Shown: positions 52,453-61,032 of the stretch, piece after piece | How positions within the stretch are numbered: the stretch's first letter is position 1 | How the letters are laid out: each line of letters starts with the position of its first letter | Assembly: GCF_002803845.1 (NCBI RefSeq) | Contig: NZ_CP024985.1 | Coordinates: forward strand, 7,699,501 to 7,763,500 | Direction: 5' to 3' | Source: Streptomyces lavendulae subsp. lavendulae | Lineage (GTDB): Bacteria > Actinomycetota > Actinomycetes > Streptomycetales > Streptomycetaceae | Length of the DNA: 64,000 nucleotides | Notes under the pieces: model-generated | Databases searched by the model: none | What the model was told of the DNA's origin: nothing | The model's input: the letters and a program-made list of their open reading frames with translations, nothing else | Program-made: the position numbers and the translations under genes

Positions 52453-54254
52453 ACGACCTCCACGCGGCGTTCGCCGCCCCCGCACGCGAAGCACTGCCCC
52501 GCCTCACGCCCGCCGAACGACGGCTCGTGGAGGCCGAGTTACTGGAGATGGCGAGCCGGGGCCCCGGCACCGGCCGGATCCTGGACGGCCTGCGCGAGGT
52601 CGCCGCACGGGTCCCCGAACGCCTCTACGCGGACAGCGCCGAAGTCCTGCTGCGGATGCACGAGATCGCGGGCTCCGGCAACCTCCAGAGCAACCTGTCC
52701 TCACTGGCCCTGGTCCGCGCCTGCTTCGCCCACGGCCTCGTCGACGACGGTGGCGCCGGCGCGGACCGCGCCGGCGAGGGCCCCGCCGAACTCGTCGTCG
52801 GCCGCGGGCACATCGCCCCCGCCTTCTACGCCGAACACTACGTACGCGGAACCCTGCCCTTCGCGCCCCTGGCCACCCTCCACCAGGGCGGCCTCACCGG
52901 CGTCGTCCACCGCGACCTCGGCTTCCGCACCACCATGCGCTACAGCCTCGGCGTCGGTGTGGCCCAAGCCGTCAGCCTCGCCTGGGAACTGGCGCGCGGC
53001 GGCTCCGACCGCAAGGTCGTCTGCCTCGCCGGGGACGGCGAACTCCACGAGGGCGCGGCCTTCGAGGCACTGCGCTTCGCCCACGACGCGGGACTGACGA
53101 ACCTGCTCCTCGTCGTCGACGCCAACGGCAAGGGCATCGAACCCCTGGCCAAACCGCTCAACACCGGCTACCTGGCCGCCTACCTGGGGACGCTCGCCGA
53201 GGTGGACGGCTGCGACGACGGGGCCGTCGAAACGGCCCTCGGCGAGCTCCTCGCCCGCCCCGGACCGGCCGCACTCGTCTGCCGCACCCGCAAGGGGGAC
53301 CACAGCTTCAAACCGGCGGGCGCTGCGCCCCCGGCCCCCGGACGGCCCGTGTCCTTCGCGTCGACCGCCGGGCGGATGCTCGGCGCCCACCGCGAGCGCA
53401 CCGGGCGCGAACTGGCCGTGTTCACACCCGACATGGCCGCCCGCTTCGGACTCGGCGGACACGTGCCGTACACCAACACCGGTCTCGCCGAGACCCTGAC
53501 CGTCGGGATGACCCTCTCCCTGCCCGACCACGTCACCAAGGTCGTCGCCACCGACGCCATGTACTACATGGACTCGCTGAGCATGCTCACCGAGGCCACC
53601 ACCAGCGTCCGCAACCTCCTCGTCCTGGCCGGACGCAGCTGGGGCGCGTGGGGCGGCGCCCACAACGCGACCAACCTGCTCGGACTGCTGCTGCACACCC
53701 GCGTCTACGAGCCCGTCACCGCCGCCGAGTTCCAGGCCTGCCTGGACCGCCTCGCCCGGGACCCGGCCACCGCCCACGTCGTCAGCATGATCGACGCGGC
53801 GTTCGAGCCGCCGGCCCGGGACTGCTCGGCCGACATCGACGGCGGCGTCTGGCTCACCCCGCCCGGCGACGGACCCGACGCCGCCGACGCCACCGTCGTC
53901 ACCTTCGGCTACGCGGGCGTCCTGGTGGAGGCCGCCAACCGGGACGTGGGCCTGCCCCACCTGCACTGCGCCGCGCTCACCCCCCGGCTCGACCCCGCCG
54001 CCCTCGACGTCCTCACCCGTTCGCGCCGCATCCTGAGCGTCGAGTACAACGGGGCGGGCAGCGGCTTCGGGGAGCGCCTGCGCGCCCGGCACCTGCTGCC
54101 CGTCGAAGTGCACGCCGTCCGCCGGGACATCGCCACCCGCGTGCACCGGAACCAGCTGCCGCTGCACGGCATGAGCCCCGGACCGCTGCGCGAACGGCTC
54201 GCCCGGCTGCTGGAGAACCGGGAGGGGTCCGGCCATGCGCCTGCATACGCATGA
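52449..54254 (+). CDS. Transketolase-like enzyme (single chain, contains TTA codon)
   Basis: Thiamine-diphosphate enzyme of 601 residues, shorter than the ~660-residue housekeeping transketolases. The N-half has VGRGHIAPAFYAEHY, RYSLGVGVAQAVS and the ThDP motif AGDGELHEGAAFEALRFAHD ending in DANGKG; the C-half has the catalytic Glu in NTGLAETLTVGM and GAHNATNLLG. GTG start in a GTGA overlap with the aminotransferase. Codon 31 is TTA (52539-52541), so bldA control is likely. It would move two-carbon units to build an unusual sugar or keto-precursor. Confidence 0.9.
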   Translation: MNDLHAAFAAPAREALPRLTPAERRLVEAELLEMASRGPGTGRILDGLREVAARVPERLYADSAEVLLRMHEIAGSGNLQSNLSSLALVRACFAHGLVDDGGAGADRAGEGPAELVVGRGHIAPAFYAEHYVRGTLPFAPLATLHQGGLTGVVHRDLGFRTTMRYSLGVGVAQAVSLAWELARGGSDRKVVCLAGDGELHEGAAFEALRFAHDAGLTNLLLVVDANGKGIEPLAKPLNTGYLAAYLGTLAEVDGCDDGAVETALGELLARPGPAALVCRTRKGDHSFKPAGAAPPAPGRPVSFASTAGRMLGAHRERTGRELAVFTPDMAARFGLGGHVPYTNTGLAETLTVGMTLSLPDHVTKVVATDAMYYMDSLSMLTEATTSVRNLLVLAGRSWGAWGGAHNATNLLGLLLHTRVYEPVTAAEFQACLDRLARDPATAHVVSMIDAAFEPPARDCSADIDGGVWLTPPGDGPDAADATVVTFGYAGVLVEAANRDVGLPHLHCAALTPRLDPAALDVLTRSRRILSVEYNGAGSGFGERLRARHLLPVEVHAVRRDIATRVHRNQLPLHGMSPGPLRERLARLLENREGSGHAPAYA

Positions 54255-55605
54255 CTACCGCGCGCCGAGCACCGACGGCATCGCCGACGGCGCGATCCTC
54301 ATGCACCGGGAGATGTCCCGGCTCCTCGCCCGGCGCGGCTCCGTCACCCTGCACGATCTGACCGCGGGCCCCGACTGCGTCGCCGGCCTGGGCGAGGACG
54401 ACGTGGTGTACGCCGGCTCGGGCCCGTACGCCTTCCTCTACCACCACTGGCGCGCACTGCGCGGCGGCCGCTTCCGGATCGTCCGCGAGGCCCACACCGC
54501 CCTCTGGTCGGGCTACTGGGCCCAGGAGGAGCTGTGCGCCCCGCTGGTGCGACCCGGTGACCTGGCCCTCTTCCCGACCGAGTACACACGGCGGCTGTTC
54601 CGCGGGAACTTCCCGTCCGTGACCGCCGCCGGCTCCGCCGTGGCCTACCCCATGCTGGACCGGCTGCCCCGGCGGGCGCCCCGGCCCCTCCCGCCCGCCG
54701 GAGCGCCCCTGCGCATCGGCTATCTGGGAGCGCTCTCGCTCGCCAAGAACTTCGACCAGGTCGTGTCGGTGTTCGCCCGGTGCCACCGCGCGTCGGACGG
54801 CGCCGTCACCCTGGTCTGCGCGGGCAAGCCCAACGACCCCCGCTGGGAGACCGCCGCCGTGCACGCCGCACTGGGCCGGGCCGGGGTCCCCCCGGAGGCG
54901 GTGCGCATGGAGGGCGTCCGCCCCCAGGAGGAGCTCCCCGCCTTCTTCGACGGGATCGACGTCCTGCTCTTCCCCAGCACCGCCTCGCGGGAGACCCTCG
55001 GCAGGGTGGTCCTGGAGGCCCTGGCCCACGGGGTCCCGGTGCTGGCCGCGGACGTCGGCCCCGCCGTCGAACTGCTCCCCGCCCGCAACCTGGTCCCCAC
55101 CGCCCTCGACGTCGACGGCACCTTCGACATGGGCCGGGTGGGACCGCTCGGCCGGGTCGACGAGGACGTCCTGACCCGGAAACTGCTCACCCGCGACATC
55201 GCACCGGCGTCCCTGCGCCACGAGACCCCGTACACCGACGGGGCCTTCCTGCGGGCCCTCGCCGGAGAACCGGTGCCGGCGCCGGACGGCCACGACCGGA
55301 TCCTGCCCGGGGCCGTGCGCGTCGCACCCCGTACGGGCGCCGTCCCGGACGCGGCGGCGGCGACCGCCCTCTTCCGGGACTTCTTCGAACGCCGCGACGA
55401 CGCCGTCGGCGCCGCCCTCGACGCGCTCGCCGCGCGCACCGGCCACGACGACCCGGCCCTGCGCCGCATCGTCGCCGCGCCCGAGCGCAACCTCGCCGAC
55501 TACCGGGCCTTCCCGCGCCTGCTGGACGCGCTGGTCCTGCCCCCGCTGACCTACACCCTCGCGCCCGCCCCGGCGGGCGCCGTCCCGACAGGAGTCACCC
55601 CATGA
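54235..55605 (+). CDS. Glycosyltransferase family 4 protein
   Basis: GT-B-fold retaining glycosyltransferase of 456 residues. The C-terminal domain holds IGYLGALSLAKNFDQVVSVF (donor-phosphate region) and the ExxxxxxxE motif, RETLGRVVLEALAHGVPVLA. ATG 54235 overlaps the transketolase end by 20 bases and has ggagggg. Presumably attaches the cluster's sugar to an acceptor; donor unknown. The C-terminal ~110 residues (FRDFFERRDDAVGAALDALAAR) are an extra helical region. Confidence 0.88.
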   Translation: MRLHTHDYRAPSTDGIADGAILMHREMSRLLARRGSVTLHDLTAGPDCVAGLGEDDVVYAGSGPYAFLYHHWRALRGGRFRIVREAHTALWSGYWAQEELCAPLVRPGDLALFPTEYTRRLFRGNFPSVTAAGSAVAYPMLDRLPRRAPRPLPPAGAPLRIGYLGALSLAKNFDQVVSVFARCHRASDGAVTLVCAGKPNDPRWETAAVHAALGRAGVPPEAVRMEGVRPQEELPAFFDGIDVLLFPSTASRETLGRVVLEALAHGVPVLAADVGPAVELLPARNLVPTALDVDGTFDMGRVGPLGRVDEDVLTRKLLTRDIAPASLRHETPYTDGAFLRALAGEPVPAPDGHDRILPGAVRVAPRTGAVPDAAAATALFRDFFERRDDAVGAALDALAARTGHDDPALRRIVAAPERNLADYRAFPRLLDALVLPPLTYTLAPAPAGAVPTGVTP

Positions 55606-56435
55606 CAACGGACCGCACACCGGGCCCCGCCGGACAGGTGGTGCTCGTCATCGGCGGCGGCCGCGGCATCGGCGCCGCGGTGGCCGAGGCCTTCGCCCGC
55701 CAGGGCGCCCGGGTGGTCGCCGCCGACACCGACCGGCTGCCGTCCTCGTTCAACCACTACCGCTCGACCGCCGTCACCGGGTACACCGAGGCCCGCGCGC
55801 TGGCCGACCGGCTCGCCGCCGCGGGCCTGGCCGTGACCGCCGCCGAGGTCGACGCGACCGACGAGGAGGCAGTGGACCGGCTCTACGCGGGGATCGCCGA
55901 CGGGGAGGGCCGACTCGACACGGTCGTCAACGCCTTCGGCGTCACCCACGTCAGCCCGGTCGAGACCATGGAACTCGCCGAGTTCCGGCACGTGGTGTCC
56001 GGCAACCTCGACGGGGTCTTCCTCTCCTCCCGGGCCGCCCTCCCCCTGCTGCGCTCCTCCGGCGGCGGCTCGATCATCAACTTCTCCTCCGTCTCGGGAC
56101 GTTCGGGCTTCTCCAAGGTGGCGCACTACTGCGCGGCCAAGTTCGGGGTGATCGGCTTCACCGCCGCCCTCGCCCAGGAGGTCGCCAAGGAGAACATCCG
56201 CGTCAACGCCGTCTGCCCGGGCATCGTCCGCTCCAACATGTGGCGCTACCTCCTCTCGGAGTTCGTCCGCCCCGGCGAGAGCGAGGACGAGTGCTGGGAG
56301 CGCATGCGGTCGATGGTCCCGCAGCGGGAGTTCCAGACGCCCGAGGACATCGCCGGCCTGGTCCTGTACCTGGCGTCGGCGCCCCGCGTGACCGGCCAGG
56401 CCATCAGCGTCGACGGCGGGATGGCGGCCCCGTGA
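55602..56435 (+). CDS. SDR family oxidoreductase
   Basis: NAD(P)-dependent short-chain dehydrogenase of 277 residues. Nucleotide motif GGGRGIGAAVAEAF, the catalytic Ser in NFSSVSG, and YCAAKFG for Tyr and Lys; it ends ISVDGGM. The start ATG overlaps the glycosyltransferase stop (ATGA). It would oxidise or reduce a sugar or polyol hydroxyl, in line with an aminotransferase acting on the ketone. Confidence 0.92.
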   Translation: MTTDRTPGPAGQVVLVIGGGRGIGAAVAEAFARQGARVVAADTDRLPSSFNHYRSTAVTGYTEARALADRLAAAGLAVTAAEVDATDEEAVDRLYAGIADGEGRLDTVVNAFGVTHVSPVETMELAEFRHVVSGNLDGVFLSSRAALPLLRSSGGGSIINFSSVSGRSGFSKVAHYCAAKFGVIGFTAALAQEVAKENIRVNAVCPGIVRSNMWRYLLSEFVRPGESEDECWERMRSMVPQREFQTPEDIAGLVLYLASAPRVTGQAISVDGGMAAP

Positions 56436-57142
56436 GGGCCCCCGCCGCCGCGGTGACCGGCCCCGCCGCCTCCCCGGCCGCCGCCCCCGCCCCCGCCTCC
56501 GACGGCGTCACCGCGGCCCTGACCGCCGCGGTGACCGCCCCCACCAGGACACCGCCCCGGGGGCACGCCCTCGCCCTCGACGACACCGGCTGGACGTTCT
56601 CGGGCCCCGGCGCGGTGCCGGTCCGAAACGCGGCCACCCTGGAGATCCGCGCCGACCGGGGCGCCGACCTCTTCGCGATGCCGGGCTTCCACGAGGCCTC
56701 CGGCGTGCCCCTGCTGGGCCGGACCATGACCGGCGACCACACCGTCCGCACCCGGGTCGCCGTCCGGGGCGGGGCCTTCGGCGACGCGGGGGGCATCCTC
56801 GTCCACGGCGCCGACGGCTGGTTCAAGGTCTGCGTGGAGCGGACCAGGGCGGGCTCCTGGGCCGTGGTGACCGTCGTCTCCCGCCCGCTGTCCGACGAGG
56901 CAGTGGGACCGGCCCTGGCCGGTCCGGACGCCGAGCTGCTGGTGACCCGAGAGGGCGGGCGCCACGCGGTGTTCTGCCGCGAGGACCCGGACGGGCCCTG
57001 GCTCTTCGTCCGTACCTTCCTCGGCCCCGCGGACGCGGAGGTACGGCTCGCCCTGTTCGCGCAGGCGCCCTTCTCCGACGCCTGCACGGCGGTCTTCACC
57101 GCAGTCCGGTGGAGCCCCCGCGCACTGGCGGACCGGCGGTGA
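56432..57142 (+). CDS. DUF1349 (concanavalin-like) protein
   Basis: Soluble protein of 236 residues with a jelly-roll domain of the DUF1349 family (residues ~50-230): DDTGWTFSGPGA, then FGDAGGILVHGADGWFKVCVE and WLFVRTFLGP. Family members bind glycans or are regulators; few are characterised. The N-terminal ~45 residues are Ala/Pro-rich. GTG in a GTGA overlap with the SDR; the stop is again overlapped by the next gene. Confidence 0.85.
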   Translation: MRAPAAAVTGPAASPAAAPAPASDGVTAALTAAVTAPTRTPPRGHALALDDTGWTFSGPGAVPVRNAATLEIRADRGADLFAMPGFHEASGVPLLGRTMTGDHTVRTRVAVRGGAFGDAGGILVHGADGWFKVCVERTRAGSWAVVTVVSRPLSDEAVGPALAGPDAELLVTREGGRHAVFCREDPDGPWLFVRTFLGPADAEVRLALFAQAPFSDACTAVFTAVRWSPRALADRR

Positions 57143-58002
57143 GCGCCGCCGCCGTCGACCGGGCCGCCGACAGCGACCTGTTCATGTTCTGGAACCTCTA
57201 CGAGGCCGGCATCGAGCGGCTGGCAGGCCGTCACGAACGCTGGCTGGCCCAGTGCGAGCTGGTCGCCGCGCTGCGCCCGCGCGTCCTGCTCACCACGGAG
57301 GGCTGGGGCTGGCACCGGGACGACCGGGCGCTCTTCGAGGACGCCAAGTCCGCCTTCGGCATGGACGGCGAGCTGTTCCTCGCGAAGACCGGCTGCCACC
57401 AGGCCGTGTTCTGGCAGCGGGACATCGAGCCGCTGGGCACGGAACGGCCCGCGCCCGAACTGACCCACTGGCACGGCCACGGCCTGGCCACCCTGGGCCT
57501 GCCGGGCTGGACGACACCCCTGAGGTTCCTGGTGGCGCACCTCGACCCGTTCAGCCCGACCGGGCGGCGGATCGAGTCGGACCACCTGCGCCGCCACGCC
57601 GACCCCGCCCTGCCGCCGCTGGTGGTGGGCATGGACGCCAACAGCCTGCCGCCCGGCGACCCCGAACCGGACTGGAGCCGGGTACCCCGCCACCGCAGGG
57701 CCGACCACCTCCTCGACGGGACCGCCCGGGCCGACCGCGCGCCCGTGACCCGGCTGCTGGGGGACCCGTCCGACCCCCTCCTCGTGGACGCGGGCGCCCA
57801 CCTGGGCCTGCGGTCACCCACCTTCGGCACGACGGGACCAGGGGAGGAGGCGCAGCGCCGCATCGACCTGCTCCTGCTGTCCCCCGGCCTCGTCCCCGGC
57901 CTGCTCGCCTACGGCACGCCCGACCCGTGGCCCGACCGGCGCGCCGGCCGCCCGGCCGCCTCCGACCACCGGCCCGTCACGATCCGGCTGCGCCGCCGGT
58001 GA
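57139..58002 (+). CDS. Endonuclease/exonuclease/phosphatase (EEP) family protein
   Basis: Metal-dependent phosphohydrolase of 287 residues with a DNase I-like fold. Clear segments are MFWNLYEAGIERL (usual WN/NxxG), RPRVLLTTEGWG with Glu for the metal, VVGMDANSLPP and the C-terminal ASDHRPVTIRL. GTG 57139 overlaps the DUF1349 stop. In a biosynthetic operon a phosphodiester or sugar-phosphate substrate is more likely than DNA. Confidence 0.85.
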   Translation: MSAAAVDRAADSDLFMFWNLYEAGIERLAGRHERWLAQCELVAALRPRVLLTTEGWGWHRDDRALFEDAKSAFGMDGELFLAKTGCHQAVFWQRDIEPLGTERPAPELTHWHGHGLATLGLPGWTTPLRFLVAHLDPFSPTGRRIESDHLRRHADPALPPLVVGMDANSLPPGDPEPDWSRVPRHRRADHLLDGTARADRAPVTRLLGDPSDPLLVDAGAHLGLRSPTFGTTGPGEEAQRRIDLLLLSPGLVPGLLAYGTPDPWPDRRAGRPAASDHRPVTIRLRRR

Positions 58003-58826
58003 CCCCGCCCTCCCCGAAAGGCAGTGGACTGCCCGTGCGACCCACCGGACCGGCCGGCGACGGCCCCGAACCCACCGCGAGACGCCCCGGCGGCGGCCCG
58101 GCCCCCGGCCGTCCCGCCGCCCCCGGCCCCGCCCCGGGCCGGAGCCCCCACGAGGCCGTGATCTTCGACCTCGACGGCACCCTGGTGGACTCCGTCCGCC
58201 CCGACTTCCTCGCCTGCGGCGCGCTGTTCGCCGAGTACGGGCAGCGGCTGCCCCGGGAGTTCTGGGCCCGTGAGGTCTGCGGCCGCCCCGAGGGCTATCC
58301 GGCGCTGTTCGCCCTGCTCCGCGGACGGTGCGGGGCGGCGGCGCCGGACGACACCGCGCTGCGCCGGCGGCTCGGGCGGCTGTGGGAGCTCCACATGACG
58401 CCCGACCGGGTCCGCCTGCTCCCCGGCGCAACCGGGGCGCTGGAACGGGCCCGGGCCGCCGGGCTGCGCCTGGCCGTCGCCTCCTCCTCCGACGGCGACT
58501 GGGTGCGCCGGTGGCTGCGCCACTACCGCCTCGGCCGCCACTTCGACGCCGTCGTCACCGGCGACGACGTCACCCGGCGCAAACCGGATCCCGAGGCCTA
58601 CCTGAGGGCCGCCGCGGCCCTGGGGGCCGCACCGGGCCGCTGCCTGGCCGTGGAGGACTCCCTCACCGGCGTCGCGGCCGCACGGGCCGCGGGCATGACG
58701 GTCGTGGCGGTGCCCACCGCCCTGACCCGCGGCCTGGACCACGGGGCGGCCGACCGGACCCTGTCCGACCTGTCGGCCCTGGAGTTCACCGGGCCGGCCA
58801 CCTTTCCGCGCGACAACACGTTCTGA
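57999..58826 (+). CDS. HAD-superfamily phosphatase
   Basis: Phosphoglycolate-phosphatase/beta-phosphoglucomutase-like HAD hydrolase. Motif I VIFDLDGTLVDS gives the nucleophile, motif II AVASSSDGDW, motif III Lys in RRKPDPEAYL and motif IV VEDSLTGVAAA. I take GTG 57999 (GTGA overlap with the EEP gene, 275 residues), which fits the coupling of this operon; GTG 58035 with aaagg would remove twelve residues. The first ~45 residues are disordered and Pro-rich. Likely dephosphorylates the sugar intermediate. Confidence 0.85.
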   Translation: MTPPSPKGSGLPVRPTGPAGDGPEPTARRPGGGPAPGRPAAPGPAPGRSPHEAVIFDLDGTLVDSVRPDFLACGALFAEYGQRLPREFWAREVCGRPEGYPALFALLRGRCGAAAPDDTALRRRLGRLWELHMTPDRVRLLPGATGALERARAAGLRLAVASSSDGDWVRRWLRHYRLGRHFDAVVTGDDVTRRKPDPEAYLRAAAALGAAPGRCLAVEDSLTGVAAARAAGMTVVAVPTALTRGLDHGAADRTLSDLSALEFTGPATFPRDNTF

Positions 58827-58835
58827 GGTGCCGTG

Positions 58836-59102
58836 ATGATCGAGAACATTCAGGAAACCGTTTCCCTCCTGTCCCGGCGCGAGCGCGAGGTCCTCGTGCA
58901 CCTGGCCGAAGGGGACACCTATTGCAAAATAGCCCGGCGCATGGGCCTCAGCGTCCATACCGTGGACACCTACCTGCGCCGCATCCGGGGAAAGACGGGC
59001 GCCACCACACGCGTTCAGATGGCTTTCCTCGCGATGTGCGCGGCGCAGGTGAACACACAGCCGGCCGTAACGGTCCCGGAATCCCGTGACTTGGCCGCGT
59101 GA
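58836..59102 (+). CDS. Stand-alone LuxR-type HTH protein
   Basis: Small DNA-binding protein of 88 residues, made up of only a GerE/LuxR helix-turn-helix: LLSRREREVLVHLAEGDTYCKIARRM, then SVHTVDTYLRRIRGKTG, plus a short C-tail. It has no receiver or ligand domain. ATG 58836 follows gaggtgcc; a GTG at 58833 is just before it. It lies directly upstream of the 22-residue peptide gene and likely controls this or the following genes. Confidence 0.88.
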   Translation: MIENIQETVSLLSRREREVLVHLAEGDTYCKIARRMGLSVHTVDTYLRRIRGKTGATTRVQMAFLAMCAAQVNTQPAVTVPESRDLAA

Positions 59103-59209
59103 AGCGGCACGGGCAAAGTAATACCTGTCAGCGGCGAACGGAAAAGAAAAACACCGGGAACCGCGGGACAAGCGCAAGAAATCCATCCCACCGGAAAAAG
59201 GAGCACACC

Positions 59210-59278
59210 ATGAAGAAGATCGAGCTCGCCGCGAAGCCCGTCCAGACCCGCACCATCAAGATCCACCGTCAGGGCTGA
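59210..59278 (+). CDS. 22-residue peptide gene, candidate precursor or signal peptide
   Basis: Very short gene: starts MKKIELAAKP, ends TIKIHRQG, net basic, no Cys. Support for its reality is the near-ideal ribosome site aaaaaggag (59195-59203) at six bases from ATG 59210, 20 of 21 sense codons ending in G or C, and a strong hairpin right after it. It stands alone between the LuxR-HTH gene and the methyltransferase gene. No membrane or Sec signal. It could be a peptide precursor for enzymatic tailoring, a carrier or a signal. I cannot name a family. Confidence 0.65.
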   Translation: MKKIELAAKPVQTRTIKIHRQG

Positions 59279-59300
59279 TCCACCCCACGAAGACACCGAT

Positions 59301-59330
59301 CGGGGGCCGGCGGCACACGTCCGGCCCCCG
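59301..59330 (+). terminator. Hairpin between the peptide gene and the methyltransferase
   Basis: Perfect 10-base stem CGGGGGCCGG (59301-59310) with CCGGCCCCCG (59321-59330) and a 10-base loop, 22 bases after the peptide stop. A leaky terminator here would give more peptide mRNA than downstream enzyme mRNA, as seen behind many peptide-precursor genes. Confidence 0.75.
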
Positions 59331-59369
59331 ACGGTCCGTACCGAGTCACGAGCGAGGGAGGTGCCGTTC

Positions 59370-60380
59370 ATGACGTCCGCACAACCGGTGGTCGACCTCA
59401 TGTGGGCCCACTGGAAGACGAAGACCCTGCTGAGCGCCCTCGAAACGGGAGTGTTCGGCGAACTCGCCGCCGGCCCCCTCGAAACCGGTGACCTGGCGGC
59501 GCGCACCGGCGTCCACGCCCGCGTCGCCCCCGACTTCTTCGACGCGCTGGTGGCCCTCGGACTCCTGGAACGCCACGGCGCACACTACGCCAACTCCCCG
59601 GCGGCCGCCGCCTACCTGGACCCCGCCCGGAGCGAGGCCTACCTCGGCGGCGGCTTCCTCGACCGGAGCACCGGCCTGGCCGACGACCTCACCCGGGTCC
59701 TGCGCTCGGGCGAGGCGCTGAACGGCGCCCACACCGGCCGGGACTACTACGAGTCGGTCTACCGGACCGCAGGCTCCGTCCGCTCCTTCCAGCGCGACAT
59801 GACGGCACTGAGCATCGACTCGGCGCGGGCGATCGCCGAGGAGTTCCCCTGGCAGGACCACCGCTCGCTCGCCGACATCGGCTGCGCCGAAGGGGCACTG
59901 TCCACCCAGGTCCTGCTGCGCCACCCCCACCTCACCGCCACCGGCTTCGACCTGCCGCCCACCCGCGAGGGCTTCCTCGCCTACACCGCGGCGCACGGCC
60001 TGACGGAACGCCAGGTCTTCGCGGAGGGGGACTTCTTCAAGGACGACCTGCCCCGCGCCGACGTGATCGTCTTCGGGCACGTCCTGCACAACTGGGACCT
60101 GGAGACCAAGAAACTACTGCTGCGCAAGGCGTACGAGGCCCTGCCCCCCGGCGGCGCCGTCCTCGTCTACGAGACCCTGATCGACGACGAGCGGCGCGAC
60201 AACGCCATCGGCCTGATCCTCAGCCTCATCATGCACATGGAAGTACCGGAGGGGTTCGACTACACCGGCGCCGACTGCACCGCCTGGATGCGCGCATGCG
60301 GATTCCGCGACACCCGGGTCCGCCACCTCGCGGGCCCCGAGTCGATGGTGGTCGCCGTCAAGCCCGCAGCGGGCGAGTGA
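59370..60380 (+). CDS. SAM-dependent O-methyltransferase (class I, AcetylSerotonin-OMT type)
   Basis: Methyltransferase of 336 residues: an N-terminal winged-helix dimerisation part (VFGELAAGPLETGDLAARTG) and a Rossmann domain with LADIGCAEGALSTQVLLR for SAM, FDLPP, and the HVLHNWD segment that usually includes the catalytic base His. ATG 59370, with gggagg eight bases before. Family members methylate hydroxyls of small molecules, most often phenols or polyketides. Confidence 0.9.
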   Translation: MTSAQPVVDLMWAHWKTKTLLSALETGVFGELAAGPLETGDLAARTGVHARVAPDFFDALVALGLLERHGAHYANSPAAAAYLDPARSEAYLGGGFLDRSTGLADDLTRVLRSGEALNGAHTGRDYYESVYRTAGSVRSFQRDMTALSIDSARAIAEEFPWQDHRSLADIGCAEGALSTQVLLRHPHLTATGFDLPPTREGFLAYTAAHGLTERQVFAEGDFFKDDLPRADVIVFGHVLHNWDLETKKLLLRKAYEALPPGGAVLVYETLIDDERRDNAIGLILSLIMHMEVPEGFDYTGADCTAWMRACGFRDTRVRHLAGPESMVVAVKPAAGE

Positions 60381-60412
60381 GGGAGCGCACCGCCGGATCC
60401 GAGGGGGATTCC

Positions 60413-60976
60413 GTGGAACTGGACGAGATCAAGAGCCGCCTGGCGGGGGGAGAGCCCTACCTGGCCAACGACCCCGCCCTGCGCCCCTACCGCAAACGCT
60501 GCGAGGAGCTCCTGGACCGGTTCAACGCCACCGCCCTCGCGGACCAGGGCGAACGTGACCGGATCCTGCGGGAGCTGGTCGGAGCCGCGGCACCCGGGGT
60601 GCGTGTGGTGCCCCGGTTCCTGTGCGAATTCGGGTTCTTCATCGAGATCGGCGAACGCTCCCGGATCAACTTCGACGCGGTCCTCCTCGACTGCGCGCCG
60701 ATCACCATCGGCGCCGACGTCCGCATGGGACCGCGCTGCCAGCTCTACACCGCCAACCATCCGCACTCCGCCGAGCTGCGCCACGGCATGTGGGAATCCG
60801 CGAAACCGATCGTCGTCGGCGACGGCGCCTGGCTCGGCGGGGGCGTCATCGTGCTGCCCGGCGTCACCATCGGCGCCAACACGGTCGTGGGCGCCGGCAG
60901 CGTCGTCACCAAGGACCTGCCGGCCGGCGTCGTCGCCGTGGGGAACCCCGCGCGCGTCGTCCGGGAGGCGCTCTGA
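60413..60976 (+). CDS. Left-handed beta-helix acetyltransferase (maltose/galactoside O-acetyltransferase-like)
   Basis: Acetyl-CoA sugar O-acetyltransferase of 187 residues. An N-terminal helical cap is followed by hexapeptide repeats (ITIGADVRMGPRCQLY, VVGDGAWLGGGVIVLPGVTIG, VVGAGSVVTKDLPAG), with the catalytic His in TANHPH. GTG 60413 after gaggggg. It probably acetylates the sugar part of the cluster product, for tailoring or resistance. Confidence 0.9.
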   Translation: MELDEIKSRLAGGEPYLANDPALRPYRKRCEELLDRFNATALADQGERDRILRELVGAAAPGVRVVPRFLCEFGFFIEIGERSRINFDAVLLDCAPITIGADVRMGPRCQLYTANHPHSAELRHGMWESAKPIVVGDGAWLGGGVIVLPGVTIGANTVVGAGSVVTKDLPAGVVAVGNPARVVREAL

Positions 60977-61032
60977 GGCACCGGGCGGGCCGCCCGCCGG
61001 GCGGCCGCCCCGGTGCGGGAAGGAGGTGGGCC

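Noticed and set aside
59091..59124. Promoter TTGGCC/TAATAC for the peptide gene
   Set aside because: The spacer would be 22 bases, too long for a standard promoter; TAATAC at 59119-59124 alone is not enough.
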